A stretch of 64,000 bases of DNA. Origin: Clostridium sp. LS. Lineage in GTDB: Bacteria > Bacillota > Clostridia > Clostridiales > Clostridiaceae. A model generated the notes under the pieces. The model did not search any database. It was not told the DNA's origin and saw nothing but the letters and a program-made list of their open reading frames with translations. A program made the position numbers and the translations under genes. Positions 56,608 through 64,000 of this stretch are shown piece by piece. Where the stretch lies: the NCBI RefSeq assembly GCF_002760435.1, contig NZ_AUUU01000014.1, forward strand, positions 1 through 64,000, read 5' to 3'. Within the stretch, counting starts at the first letter, position 1. Each line of letters opens with the position of its first letter.

Positions 56608-57666
56608 ATGAATTTACAGGAAGCAAATATCAGCAAGCAAAAAAATTTATCGAATGTAATTTATTTTAAAAAAGATAAAGAAAAAAGCTATGCGAAGTCA
56701 AAGCTATTGGATGCTATCTATTGGAAGCCAAATTCAATATTATGGAGAATTATTAATGTTTTAATATTTGTTTTAGTGCTTCTTGTTAGTTTTTTAATCC
56801 CATCTAAACAAAATGTGATTTTATTGCCATATAGGTTATTTTTAACTACATCGATAGTTTTTCTTATTTTGGTAAATGTAATATCGTTATTTAATTCTAA
56901 AGTTAAAGCTAAAGTCAATCATAGTGCACAACTGTATTCAGGAGTTGGGATAATACTAATAGTATGGGACTTGTTAACTACAAAAAGTAATACACTTCCC
57001 TTACCATTTTTCCCAAGTTTTGCTCAAATACTTCAAGTTATTGTAGAGGATTATGGAACTTTGATAATAAGTACTGGACATTCTATGAGGTTACTGGTTA
57101 TTGGCTTTACAATTGGAACAATTTTAGGAATATCAACAGGAGTATTAATAGGATGGTACAGGCAGTGGAATTATTGGTTATTTCCTGTAATGAAAATAGT
57201 AGGTGTTGTTCCAGCTACAGCATGGATTCCAATAGTAATGTTTATCTTTCCTTCAAGTTTTTACGCACAAATATTTTTAATAGTACTTTGCGTATGGTTT
57301 CCGGTTTCATTTATGACATCTTCGGGAATTGGAAATCTTCCGAAATCTTATTTCGAAGCAGCAAGAACATTAGGAGCCAAGGAAGAATTTTTAGTATTTA
57401 AGGTAGCAATTCCTGGTGCTATGCCTTCAATATTTACTGGTATATACACAGCTACAGGTATTTCATTCGCGACACTAGTAGTATCAGAAATGATTGGTGC
57501 AAAAGCAGGTCTTGGCTGGTATATTAACTGGGCAAAGGGCTGGTCTAATTATGCCAAAGTATATGCGTCAATAGTTATAATGGCAATTGTTTTTTCAATA
57601 GTTATGGCAATTATATTTAAAATTAGAGACAAAGTGTTAATATGGCAAAAGGGGTTGTTAAAATGA
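56608..57666 (+). CDS. ABC transporter permease, SsuC/TauC-like
   Basis: 352 aa from the ATG at 56608, nine bases after AGGAG. About eight hydrophobic segments; an N-terminal extension with two extra helices (about 45-60 and 70-95) precedes the usual SsuC core. The EAA motif YFEAARTLGAKEEFLVFKVAIPGAMPSI (about 248-275) contacts the ATPase. The stop overlaps the next ATG (ATGA), so the two are translationally coupled. Confidence 0.9.
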   Translation: MNLQEANISKQKNLSNVIYFKKDKEKSYAKSKLLDAIYWKPNSILWRIINVLIFVLVLLVSFLIPSKQNVILLPYRLFLTTSIVFLILVNVISLFNSKVKAKVNHSAQLYSGVGIILIVWDLLTTKSNTLPLPFFPSFAQILQVIVEDYGTLIISTGHSMRLLVIGFTIGTILGISTGVLIGWYRQWNYWLFPVMKIVGVVPATAWIPIVMFIFPSSFYAQIFLIVLCVWFPVSFMTSSGIGNLPKSYFEAARTLGAKEEFLVFKVAIPGAMPSIFTGIYTATGISFATLVVSEMIGAKAGLGWYINWAKGWSNYAKVYASIVIMAIVFSIVMAIIFKIRDKVLIWQKGLLK

Positions 57667-58460
57667 TAGAAAATAACGTACAATTAGGTTCAATTTCTGT
57701 TAAAAACGTCTATAGAACTTATATTGATGCAAATGGTAATGAGGTTGAAGCATTAAAAAATATAAATATTGAAATTAAATCTGGTGAATTTATATCATTT
57801 ATTGGCCCTTCTGGATGCGGAAAAACTACACTTATGAGGCTAATTGCAGGCTTAGATGAGGCTCAAGAGGGAGAATTATTATTAGATGGTGAAAAGATAG
57901 AGGGTACAAATTATGAAAGAGGATATGTTTTTCAACAAGCAAATCTATTTCCCTGGGCAAATATAGAAGATAATATTTCAGTAGGACTTAAGGCAAGAAA
58001 AATATATAAGGAACACAAAGATGAAGTGAAACATTATATAGAAATTGCAGGGCTTAAAGGATTTGAAAAATCGTATCCTCATCAAATATCAGGTGGTATG
58101 GCTCAAAGAGCTTCGTTGGTTAGGGCTCTTATAAATAACCCTAAAGTTTTATTACTTGATGAACCTTTAGGAGCGTTGGATTCTTTTACTAGATTTGCAC
58201 TGCAAGATAAACTTCTGGAGTTATGGAAAGAAAGAGAAACTACTATGATTCTAGTCACTCATGATGTAGATGAAGCTGTCTATTTAAGTGATCGAATCAT
58301 AATAATGTCTCCAAGGCCAGGAAAGATAGAAGAAATAATTGATGTAAAGTTAAGGAGACCACGAAATAGGACAAGTGATGATTTCTTAGTTCTTCGTAAA
58401 AAAATATTAGAGAAATTAAACTTAGTGAGTAAAACTAAGGATTTGGAATACTATTTATAG
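57663..58460 (+). CDS. ABC transporter ATP-binding protein, SsuB/TauB-like
   Basis: 265 aa from the ATG that overlaps the permease stop. Walker [11 protein letters not shown]-loop [11 protein letters not shown], signature [15 protein letters not shown], Walker [13 protein letters not shown] and H-loop [15 protein letters not shown], all as in the nitrate/sulfonate/taurine branch. The C-terminal [17 protein letters not shown] is typical too. Only 19 bp separate it from the P-type ATPase gene. Confidence 0.92.
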   Translation: MIENNVQLGSISVKNVYRTYIDANGNEVEALKNINIEIKSGEFISFIGPSGCGKTTLMRLIAGLDEAQEGELLLDGEKIEGTNYERGYVFQQANLFPWANIEDNISVGLKARKIYKEHKDEVKHYIEIAGLKGFEKSYPHQISGGMAQRASLVRALINNPKVLLLDEPLGALDSFTRFALQDKLLELWKERETTMILVTHDVDEAVYLSDRIIIMSPRPGKIEEIIDVKLRRPRNRTSDDFLVLRKKILEKLNLVSKTKDLEYYL

Positions 58461-58479
58461 TTTATACGAGGTGACGCCT

Positions 58480-60756
58480 TTGATAGAAAAGACTACATTA
58501 AAAGTAGAAGGAATGACATGTACATTATGTACAATTATAATAGAAAATGCTATAAAAACTTTAAATGGAGTTATAAATGTTCAAGCAAGTTATGCAAGTG
58601 AAAAAGTGAATATTGAATATGATGATGAGAAGATAGCTCTTTCAACAATTGAGGATAAGTTAAAAGAAAGCGGTTATTATTCATATGATTTTAATAAAAG
58701 TAATGTATCTAACAATGGTGAAGTTAAAAGATTAAGGAACCTAGTGATAATATCATTTATTTTAACAAGTCCAATGATATTAATGATGCTTCTTAATGGG
58801 GCAAATGATTGCTGTATATCTTTTGATATTTTAAATAAATCTAGTTTAAACAAATTATTTGAAGGATTAAGGTACAAAACTTTATTTCTGCATGACTGGA
58901 GATTGCAGTTTATGTTAGCAACTCCAGTTCAATTTTTAATTGGTTATAGATTTTATAAGAAAGCCTATTTCGCAATAAAATCTAAGATTCTTAATATGGA
59001 TGTCCTTGTAGTGCTGGGAACAACTGTAACTTATTTTTATAGTTTGTATATATCATTCTTTGGAGTAACTAATTCTTCAGGAATTAAAAATGTGTTTTAT
59101 GAATCTTCTATGGTTGTAATAACTCTTGTTTTACTTGGAAAATATTTAGAGGAAATAACTAAAGGAAGAACTTCAAAGGAAATAAAATCACTACTTAAAT
59201 TCCAAGCTAAAACAGCTAGAGTAGAAAAGGATGGAATAGAAGAGGATATTCCAATAGAAGAAGTTAATAAGGATGATAAAATCATAGTACGGCCAGGAGA
59301 AAAAATACCGGTAGATGGTATAATATTATCAGGAAATTCTTCTATAGATGAATCTATGATTACTGGCGAAAGTAAAATAGTAGAAAAAAGTATTGGAGAT
59401 GAGGTAATAGGATCCACATTAAATATGTATGGAACATTCAAGTTTAAAGCAACAAAGGTTGGAAGTGAAACGAGATTTGGAGAAATATTGAAGCTGGTAG
59501 AAGAAGCACAAAATAGTAAACCACCAATTCAAAATCTAGTAGACAAAGTGTGTAGTATTTTCGTTCCTTTAGTTATTTTAATTTCTATAATAACATTTGT
59601 TATTTGGTATTTCATTGTTTTAAATGGAAGTCCATATTTTCTATCAAAAACAATAATGTATGCTGTAGCTGTTTTAGTAGTAGCTTGTCCATGTGCATTA
59701 GGTCTTGCAACACCAACTGCTATTATGACCGGTCTTGGAAGTCTTGCTAAAGAGGGAATATTAATAAAAAATAGTGCAAGTATAGAAAAAATCTGCACAT
59801 TAGATACTATAGTATTTGATAAAACAGGAACAATTACAACCGGAAACTTAATTGTTGATAAGATATTTATAAATGAGAATAGTTCTTTTAAAAAAGAAGA
59901 AATTTTAAAGTTTGCAGCTATAGGTGAAAAAAAATCAGAACATTATATAGGCAAAGCCATATATGAAAAATACAAAAGAGATTTTTCATTAGAGGTAGAA
60001 GATCCTGATGAGTTTAAAGCAATTCCAGGAAGGGGAATAATCGCTGATTGGAAAGAAAATGAAATAATAATTGGAACTGAAAAATTTATAGGCGAACAAG
60101 GACTTTTTATAGATAAGACTCTAAAAAAATTAATCAAAAATGAAGGTTATAATTATGGTAAAACTGTTATTGTTATAGCTATAAACAAGAAGTGTGAAGC
60201 GATAATTATATTATCAGATGCTATTAAAAGTGACTCTAGAGAAGCTATTCAAAAGCTAAAAAAGAATGGTATAGATGTAATAATGTTAAGCGGAGATAAT
60301 AAAAAAGCTGCTAAAGAAATTGGAGATAAAGTTGGAATTACTAATATTATTGCAGAAGTATTGCCTGAAGAAAAGGGAGAAGTAATTGATGGATTAAAGC
60401 AAGAGGGAAGAAATGTAGCAATGGTAGGTGATGGAATTAACGATGCGGTTGCATTATCAAAAGCAGATGTAAATTTTGTTATGGGAAATGGAGCAGACGT
60501 AGCAATAGAAATTGGAGATGTGGTTATTTTAAAAAATAATTTATTTGTTATACCAACTGTAATCCATAAAGCTAAAAAGATACGAAGAAAAATAATTGGA
60601 AATTTAATCTTTGCTTTTATTTATAATATAATAGCAATTCCATTTGCAGCCACAGGACATTTAACTCCGGCAATTGCAGCAATAATAATGTCTGCTAGTT
60701 CTTTATCAGTACTATTAAATTCATTAAGTTTAAAAAGGAGAATGGGCAATATTTAG
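58480..60756 (+). CDS. copA: Heavy-metal-transporting CPx P-type ATPase, copper type
   Basis: 758 aa from the TTG at 58480, six bases after GAGGTG; an in-frame GTG at 58471 lies within that site. One N-terminal metal-binding domain with GMTCTLC (CxxC), TGES actuator motif, the CPC motif in [13 protein letters not shown] (about 402), phosphorylated Asp in [10 protein letters not shown] (about 447) and GDGIND hinge. The last helices contain [15 protein letters not shown], the MxxSS signature of Cu+ ATPases. It likely exports Cu+. Its place as fourth gene in an SsuABC-like operon is unusual; no CsoR or CopZ gene is adjacent. Confidence 0.9.
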   Translation: MIEKTTLKVEGMTCTLCTIIIENAIKTLNGVINVQASYASEKVNIEYDDEKIALSTIEDKLKESGYYSYDFNKSNVSNNGEVKRLRNLVIISFILTSPMILMMLLNGANDCCISFDILNKSSLNKLFEGLRYKTLFLHDWRLQFMLATPVQFLIGYRFYKKAYFAIKSKILNMDVLVVLGTTVTYFYSLYISFFGVTNSSGIKNVFYESSMVVITLVLLGKYLEEITKGRTSKEIKSLLKFQAKTARVEKDGIEEDIPIEEVNKDDKIIVRPGEKIPVDGIILSGNSSIDESMITGESKIVEKSIGDEVIGSTLNMYGTFKFKATKVGSETRFGEILKLVEEAQNSKPPIQNLVDKVCSIFVPLVILISIITFVIWYFIVLNGSPYFLSKTIMYAVAVLVVACPCALGLATPTAIMTGLGSLAKEGILIKNSASIEKICTLDTIVFDKTGTITTGNLIVDKIFINENSSFKKEEILKFAAIGEKKSEHYIGKAIYEKYKRDFSLEVEDPDEFKAIPGRGIIADWKENEIIIGTEKFIGEQGLFIDKTLKKLIKNEGYNYGKTVIVIAINKKCEAIIILSDAIKSDSREAIQKLKKNGIDVIMLSGDNKKAAKEIGDKVGITNIIAEVLPEEKGEVIDGLKQEGRNVAMVGDGINDAVALSKADVNFVMGNGADVAIEIGDVVILKNNLFVIPTVIHKAKKIRRKIIGNLIFAFIYNIIAIPFAATGHLTPAIAAIIMSASSLSVLLNSLSLKRRMGNI

Positions 60757-60820
60757 CCCATTTTTTGTGCGAAATTAGCAGGTGAAAATTTAAAAATAAT
60801 AATTTTAATAAAATTTTAGA

Positions 60821-60849
60821 TTGACAAAGATAAAATCTAGTGATATTAT
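60821..60849 (+). promoter_or_regulatory. Promoter of the cystine-type ABC operon
   Basis: TTGACA (60821-60826), 17-bp spacer, TATTAT (60844-60849). AATCCTATATG follows at 60857, which resembles the element after the promoter at 55214 in the opposite sense. Confidence 0.75.
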
Positions 60850-60889
60850 CTATATAAATCCTATATGAATACTTTGTAATTTATATATG

Positions 60890-60950
60890 CTGACTAGAAA
60901 ACTAGAGGCGTTAAATAAAATTATTTTAATTTTATTTGGCGTTTTTTTTT
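60890..60950 (+). ncRNA. Leader attenuator: conserved 19-nt hairpin element plus terminator (copy 2)
   Basis: CTGACTAGAAAACTAGAGG at 60890-60908 (CUAG-AAAA-CUAG hairpin) is followed by a terminator stem (60907-60922 with about 60927-60942, several G-U) and T9. It begins 41 nt after the -10 box, against 47 nt in copy 1. Relative to copy 1 both members of one stem pair are changed (G-C to A-U). Confidence 0.7.
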
Positions 60951-61004
60951 ATCTTTAAATCTTAGTAAACATATAGGAATAACTGAAAATGGAGGATTAA
61001 ATTT

Positions 61005-61829
61005 ATGAAAAAATTAAAATTTATTAAAGCAATTGTAGGAATATTATTATCGACTGTTGTATTAGTTGGATGCGGTGGCAATGCTAATGAAAAAGGAGCT
61101 GACAAATCTGGAACAGAACCTAAAACAATAGTAATAGGGACAGGAAATGCTTTCAAGCCATATTGCTATTTAGATGATAGTGGAAATCTTTCAGGTTATG
61201 AGATTGAAGTGTTAAAAGAGATTAATAAGAAGCTTCCACAATATAAATTTGAATTTGAACAGCTTGAGTTCAAAAACATATTACTCAGCTTAGAATCAAA
61301 TAAAGTAGATGTAGGAGCACATCAATTTGAAAAAAATCCTGAACGTGAATCTAAATATTTGTTTGGTACTGAAAGCTACACAACTTTTATATTAAGAATT
61401 ACTGTTGGAAAAAATAGAACAGATATAAATTCACTTAAAGACTTAGAAGGCAAGAAGGTACAAGTAGGTTCAGGAAGTAATGATGCCTATGTTTTGGAAC
61501 AATATAACAAAGATCATAATAATGCTATAAATCTTGTTTATACAGCATCAGTTGACCCCGCTACTACTATAAAAAGTATTGAAGATGGAAGAATAGATGC
61601 TTTTATATCAATTAAAAGAGTAGTTGATTCCTATAATCAAACTTATGGAGATAAACTCAAAACAGTTGGTGATCCTATATCTACATCAAACACTTATTAT
61701 ATTTTTAGAAAAAGTGATACTCAACTCCAAGCTGATTTTGATAAAGCTTTAAAAGAGTTAAAGGCTGATGGAACCTTGGGGAAAATTTCTACAAAAGTTT
61801 TAGGTGGAGATTACACAACTAATGATTAA
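61005..61829 (+). CDS. Amino-acid ABC transporter substrate-binding lipoprotein (cystine/polar amino acid type)
   Basis: 274 aa. Lipobox VGC with Cys23. SBP family 3: IVIGTGNAFKPYCYLDDSGNLSGYEIEVLKEINKKL, DVGAHQFEKNPERESKYLFG, LKDLEGKKVQVGSGSNDA, DGRIDAFISIKRVVDSY. The set-up (one SBP, two different permeases, one ATPase) is like the B. subtilis TcyJKLMN cystine/thio-amino-acid system. Cystine is the likely substrate by context, not proven. Confidence 0.88.
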   Translation: MKKLKFIKAIVGILLSTVVLVGCGGNANEKGADKSGTEPKTIVIGTGNAFKPYCYLDDSGNLSGYEIEVLKEINKKLPQYKFEFEQLEFKNILLSLESNKVDVGAHQFEKNPERESKYLFGTESYTTFILRITVGKNRTDINSLKDLEGKKVQVGSGSNDAYVLEQYNKDHNNAINLVYTASVDPATTIKSIEDGRIDAFISIKRVVDSYNQTYGDKLKTVGDPISTSNTYYIFRKSDTQLQADFDKALKELKADGTLGKISTKVLGGDYTTND

Positions 61830-61999
61830 TTAATTTAATAAATTATAAAAGAGCCACATGTTAACAATATTCAACTGAAATGTCTGATACTCTGCTATTT
61901 CAGCTGATATAGAATATATAAATAATAAAGTTTATGAATGAAAATAAGAACTTATACTGGTTAACTATGTTTATAATCACTATATTAAGGAGAGATAAA

Positions 62000-62686
62000 A
62001 TGGAAAGTTATTTTAATATAGAATTAGTTTTTAAAGATTTACCTCAGTTATTATCTCGCCTTCACATTACATTATTAATTGTATTAAGTGCAACTGTTAT
62101 TGGGGTATTTCTTGGCGTTATCTTAGCCTTATTTAGATTATACAAAATACCTGTATTAAATCAAATTGCAATTGTTTATACATCCTTTATGCGTGGAACT
62201 CCAATACTTGTGCAAATGTTCATTGTGTTTTATGGATTACCAATGTTGTTGATGTTAGTGGGGATAAATATAAATAGATGGGATAAATTATATTTTGTTA
62301 TAGTTACTTATGGTCTTAATGCAGCTTCTTTTAATGCGGAAATAATAAGAGCAGCAATAACAAGTATTCCAGAAGGACAAGTAGAGGCGGCTTATTCTGT
62401 TGGAATGACAAAATTGCAGACTTTTTCAAGAATAATTGCACCTCAATCAGTTATTATTATTCTGCCAACTCTTGGAATTAGTTTAATAGGACTTTTTCAA
62501 GACACTTCACTGGCCTTTACACTTGGAATAATAGATGTAATGGGCAAGGTTAATACTATAGCGGCTAGTACATATCGTTCTTTAGAAGGGTATGTCTCGG
62601 CAGCACTTATTTTCCTTATATTATCTATTTTATTAGAACAGCTTTTTTCACTAATAGAGAAAAAACTGCAGATTCAAAAAATATAA
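62000..62686 (+). CDS. Amino-acid ABC transporter permease (TcyL-like)
   Basis: 228 aa from the ATG at 62000, after AAGGAGA; the 22-residue longer frame has no ribosome site. Five hydrophobic segments; HisM-type core with FMRGTPILVQMFIVFYGLP, NAASFNAEIIRAAITSIPEGQVEAAYSVGMTKLQTF (EAA region) and FQDTSLAFTLGIIDVMG. It pairs with the next gene to form a heterodimeric channel. Confidence 0.9.
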   Translation: MESYFNIELVFKDLPQLLSRLHITLLIVLSATVIGVFLGVILALFRLYKIPVLNQIAIVYTSFMRGTPILVQMFIVFYGLPMLLMLVGININRWDKLYFVIVTYGLNAASFNAEIIRAAITSIPEGQVEAAYSVGMTKLQTFSRIIAPQSVIIILPTLGISLIGLFQDTSLAFTLGIIDVMGKVNTIAASTYRSLEGYVSAALIFLILSILLEQLFSLIEKKLQIQKI

Positions 62687-62702
62687 TGAGGCAGGTGAAA
62701 TT

Positions 62703-63419
62703 ATGGGGTTTGATATAAGTTTCATGCTTATAGCATTAAAAGAAGCAATAAAATATATACCTATTACTTTAATACTTGCTGTAATACCTCTCATTGTAGG
62801 TATTGTCCTAGGAACGCTGATAGCAGTAATAAGAATTTATAAAGTTAAAGTGCTAAGTGAGATTATGCAGATTTTTGTAGTAATCATTAGGGGAATTCCT
62901 CTTGTAGTAATACTTTATATAGTCTTTTTTCAAATAACATTAGGTTTTGATGCAATTGCAGATAAATTTAATTGGACTATTCATTCAAAAGATATAAATG
63001 TTATTTATATTGCAATAATAGCTATATCTATTTCTGCTATTGCTAATATATCAGAAACAATAAGGGGCGGTTTAATTTCAGTAGGAAAAGGGCAATTCGA
63101 GGCGGCATATTCTGTGGGACTCACAAGAAGTCAGACATTAAGAAGAATTATAATTCCACAGGCATTGCCAGTAATTCTTCCTTCCTTATGTAACAACTTT
63201 ATCGGATTAATTAAAGGTTCCTCTATAGCCTATTTAATAACTGTAGTGGATATAATGAATGGAGCTTTAATAACGGCGACTGCAAATTATAAGTTTTTAG
63301 AAGCGTATATAGCGGCGGCGATTGTTTATTGGGTATTATGTCTTTTTATAGAAAAGGGATCCTTCATTATAGAGAAAAATTTGAGATTTTACGGAAGAGG
63401 AAGAGGGGAATGCTTATGA
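62703..63419 (+). CDS. Amino-acid ABC transporter permease (TcyM-like)
   Basis: 238 aa with the same plan as the preceding permease: RGIPLVVILYIVFFQ, NISETIRGGLISVGKGQFEAAYSVGLTRSQTLRRIIIPQALP and GLIKGSSIAYLITVVDIM. GAGGCAGGTG precedes the ATG. Its C-terminal end is basic (RFYGRGRGECL) and its stop overlaps the start of the next small gene (ATGA). Confidence 0.9.
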   Translation: MGFDISFMLIALKEAIKYIPITLILAVIPLIVGIVLGTLIAVIRIYKVKVLSEIMQIFVVIIRGIPLVVILYIVFFQITLGFDAIADKFNWTIHSKDINVIYIAIIAISISAIANISETIRGGLISVGKGQFEAAYSVGLTRSQTLRRIIIPQALPVILPSLCNNFIGLIKGSSIAYLITVVDIMNGALITATANYKFLEAYIAAAIVYWVLCLFIEKGSFIIEKNLRFYGRGRGECL

Positions 63420-63622
63420 AGAAAATAAATATAATCGAGTTTCTAAAAAAATATTTATTAACTTTAATTATAATAGGAGCAGCTTTTCTATGCTCAAATA
63501 ATACTAATATTGAAGGAAGAAAAAATATACAAACTGAGAAAGAATCAATTGCTATTAAAACAGGAACGGATATTAATCCAAACTACTATTTATCTGAAGA
63601 GAGGAGCTGGAATTTTGATTGA
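63416..63622 (+). CDS. Small membrane-anchored or exported protein (68 aa) within the transporter operon
   Basis: ATG overlaps the permease stop and is eight bases after GAGGGG. One hydrophobic helix (about 9-26, LLTLIIIGAAFLC) with a Cys at its end, which is not a canonical lipobox because Leu is at -1. A short polar tail of about 42 residues follows. The stop overlaps the ATPase start. It resembles a shrunken substrate-binding protein N-terminus, but I recognise no family. Confidence 0.6.
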   Translation: MKKINIIEFLKKYLLTLIIIGAAFLCSNNTNIEGRKNIQTEKESIAIKTGTDINPNYYLSEERSWNFD

Positions 63623-64000
63623 AATAAAGGGCATCCATAAGAAGTTTGGTAAAAATGAAGTATTAAAGGGTGTTGATATTAAAGTTAATAAAGGTGAAGT
63701 TGTTGTAATACTCGGTCCTAGTGGTTCTGGAAAAACTACCTTGTTAAGATGTATCAATTTCCTAGAAAAAGCAGATGAAGGCGAGTTAGTAGTTGGGAAT
63801 AAAAACGTTCATTTTAAGAGTGCAACTAAGAAAGACATATTAGAAATTAGAAGACAAACCGCTATGGTTTTCCAAAGCTATAATCTTTTCAGTAATAAGA
63901 CAGCCCTTGAAAATGTAATGGAAGGATTAATAATTGCTAGAAAGATACCTAAAGATGAAGCAGAGGAAATAAGCAAAAGAACATTGGATAAAGTTGGATT
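63615..64000 (+). CDS. Amino-acid ABC transporter ATP-binding protein (TcyN/GlnQ-like), truncated by the window end
   Basis: TTG start at 63615 with GAGGAG 11 bases before it; 128 codons are visible and the frame is open to the end. IEIKGIHKKFGKNEVLKGVD, Walker A GPSGSGKTTLLRCINFLE and Q-loop AMVFQSYNLFSNKTALENV identify the polar amino-acid ATPase family. The signature and Walker B motifs lie beyond the window. It overlaps the preceding small gene by 8 bp. Confidence 0.88.
   Translation, partial: MIEIKGIHKKFGKNEVLKGVDIKVNKGEVVVILGPSGSGKTTLLRCINFLEKADEGELVVGNKNVHFKSATKKDILEIRRQTAMVFQSYNLFSNKTALENVMEGLIIARKIPKDEAEEISKRTLDKVG

Noticed and set aside
63416..63622. The 68-aa protein as a classical lipoprotein
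   Set aside because: The residue before the Cys is Leu, which does not fit the lipobox, so I call it only membrane-anchored or exported.

Overview
The window is a 64 kb chromosomal stretch of a low-GC (roughly 30 %), spore-forming anaerobic Firmicute. Gene content, AGA/ATA-rich codon use, strong GGAGG ribosome binding sites and individual families (glycolytic cluster led by cggR, spoVR-prkA-yhbH, rubrerythrin, PPi-type phosphofructokinase, choline-binding-type cell-wall repeats) point to Clostridium sensu stricto, probably near the C. beijerinckii group. The species is inferred from general resemblance; no search was run. I see no rRNA, tRNA, CRISPR array, insertion sequence or prophage.

Layout. 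0-2 kb: an NmlR/AdhR-type MerR regulator divergent from an iron-sulfur aldo/keto reductase, with matching operator dyads. 2-7.7 kb: an ECF-type nickel/cobalt transporter (cbiM-cbiQ-cbiO) running into larC-larE-larB, which make the nickel-pincer nucleotide cofactor; larA is absent here. 7.8-9.5 kb: a HAD phosphatase and three small or unknown genes. 9.6-14.1 kb: the sporulation-linked trio prkA-yhbH-spoVR. 14.2-18 kb: rubrerythrin, two unknown proteins, pssA, a lipid kinase and a membrane protein. 18-22 kb: a large radical SAM protein (YgiQ family) and a PRC-barrel/MgtE_N/CBS protein with a long structured leader. 22-24 kb: a cysteine T-box riboswitch, cysK and cysE. 24-34.5 kb: plsC-like acyltransferase, nth, ddl, a GH15-like glycosidase, fur, mntP-like, PPi-PFK, a class V aminotransferase, an unknown protein and a TetR regulator. 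34.5-41.5 kb: an ABC-F ATPase, a VanRS-like two-component pair, a GH25 lysozyme and a VanW protein. 41.8-44.8 kb: trmL, degV, rpoN. 45-55 kb: the lower-glycolysis cluster cggR-gap-pgk-tpiA-gpmI-(kinase-like, cell-wall repeat protein)-eno-secG. 55-64 kb: two transporter operons, one SsuABC-like with a CPx copper-type ATPase and one cystine/amino-acid type that runs off the end.

The observation I rate most highly is that these last two operons, about 5.6 kb apart, share the same leader design: a sigma-A promoter, a 19-nt element with a GAAAAC-type hairpin in which one base pair covaries (G-C to A-U), and directly abutting it an intrinsic terminator. This looks like a small cis-acting RNA attenuator, probably tied to sulfur or thiol supply. 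Other unexplained structure includes a hairpin-rich 200-nt element between pgk and tpiA, a structured leader with a small ORF before the MgtE_N/CBS gene, a possible pseudoknot with a 13-codon ORF in the SsuA leader, and three copies of a dispersed ~65-bp palindromic repeat.
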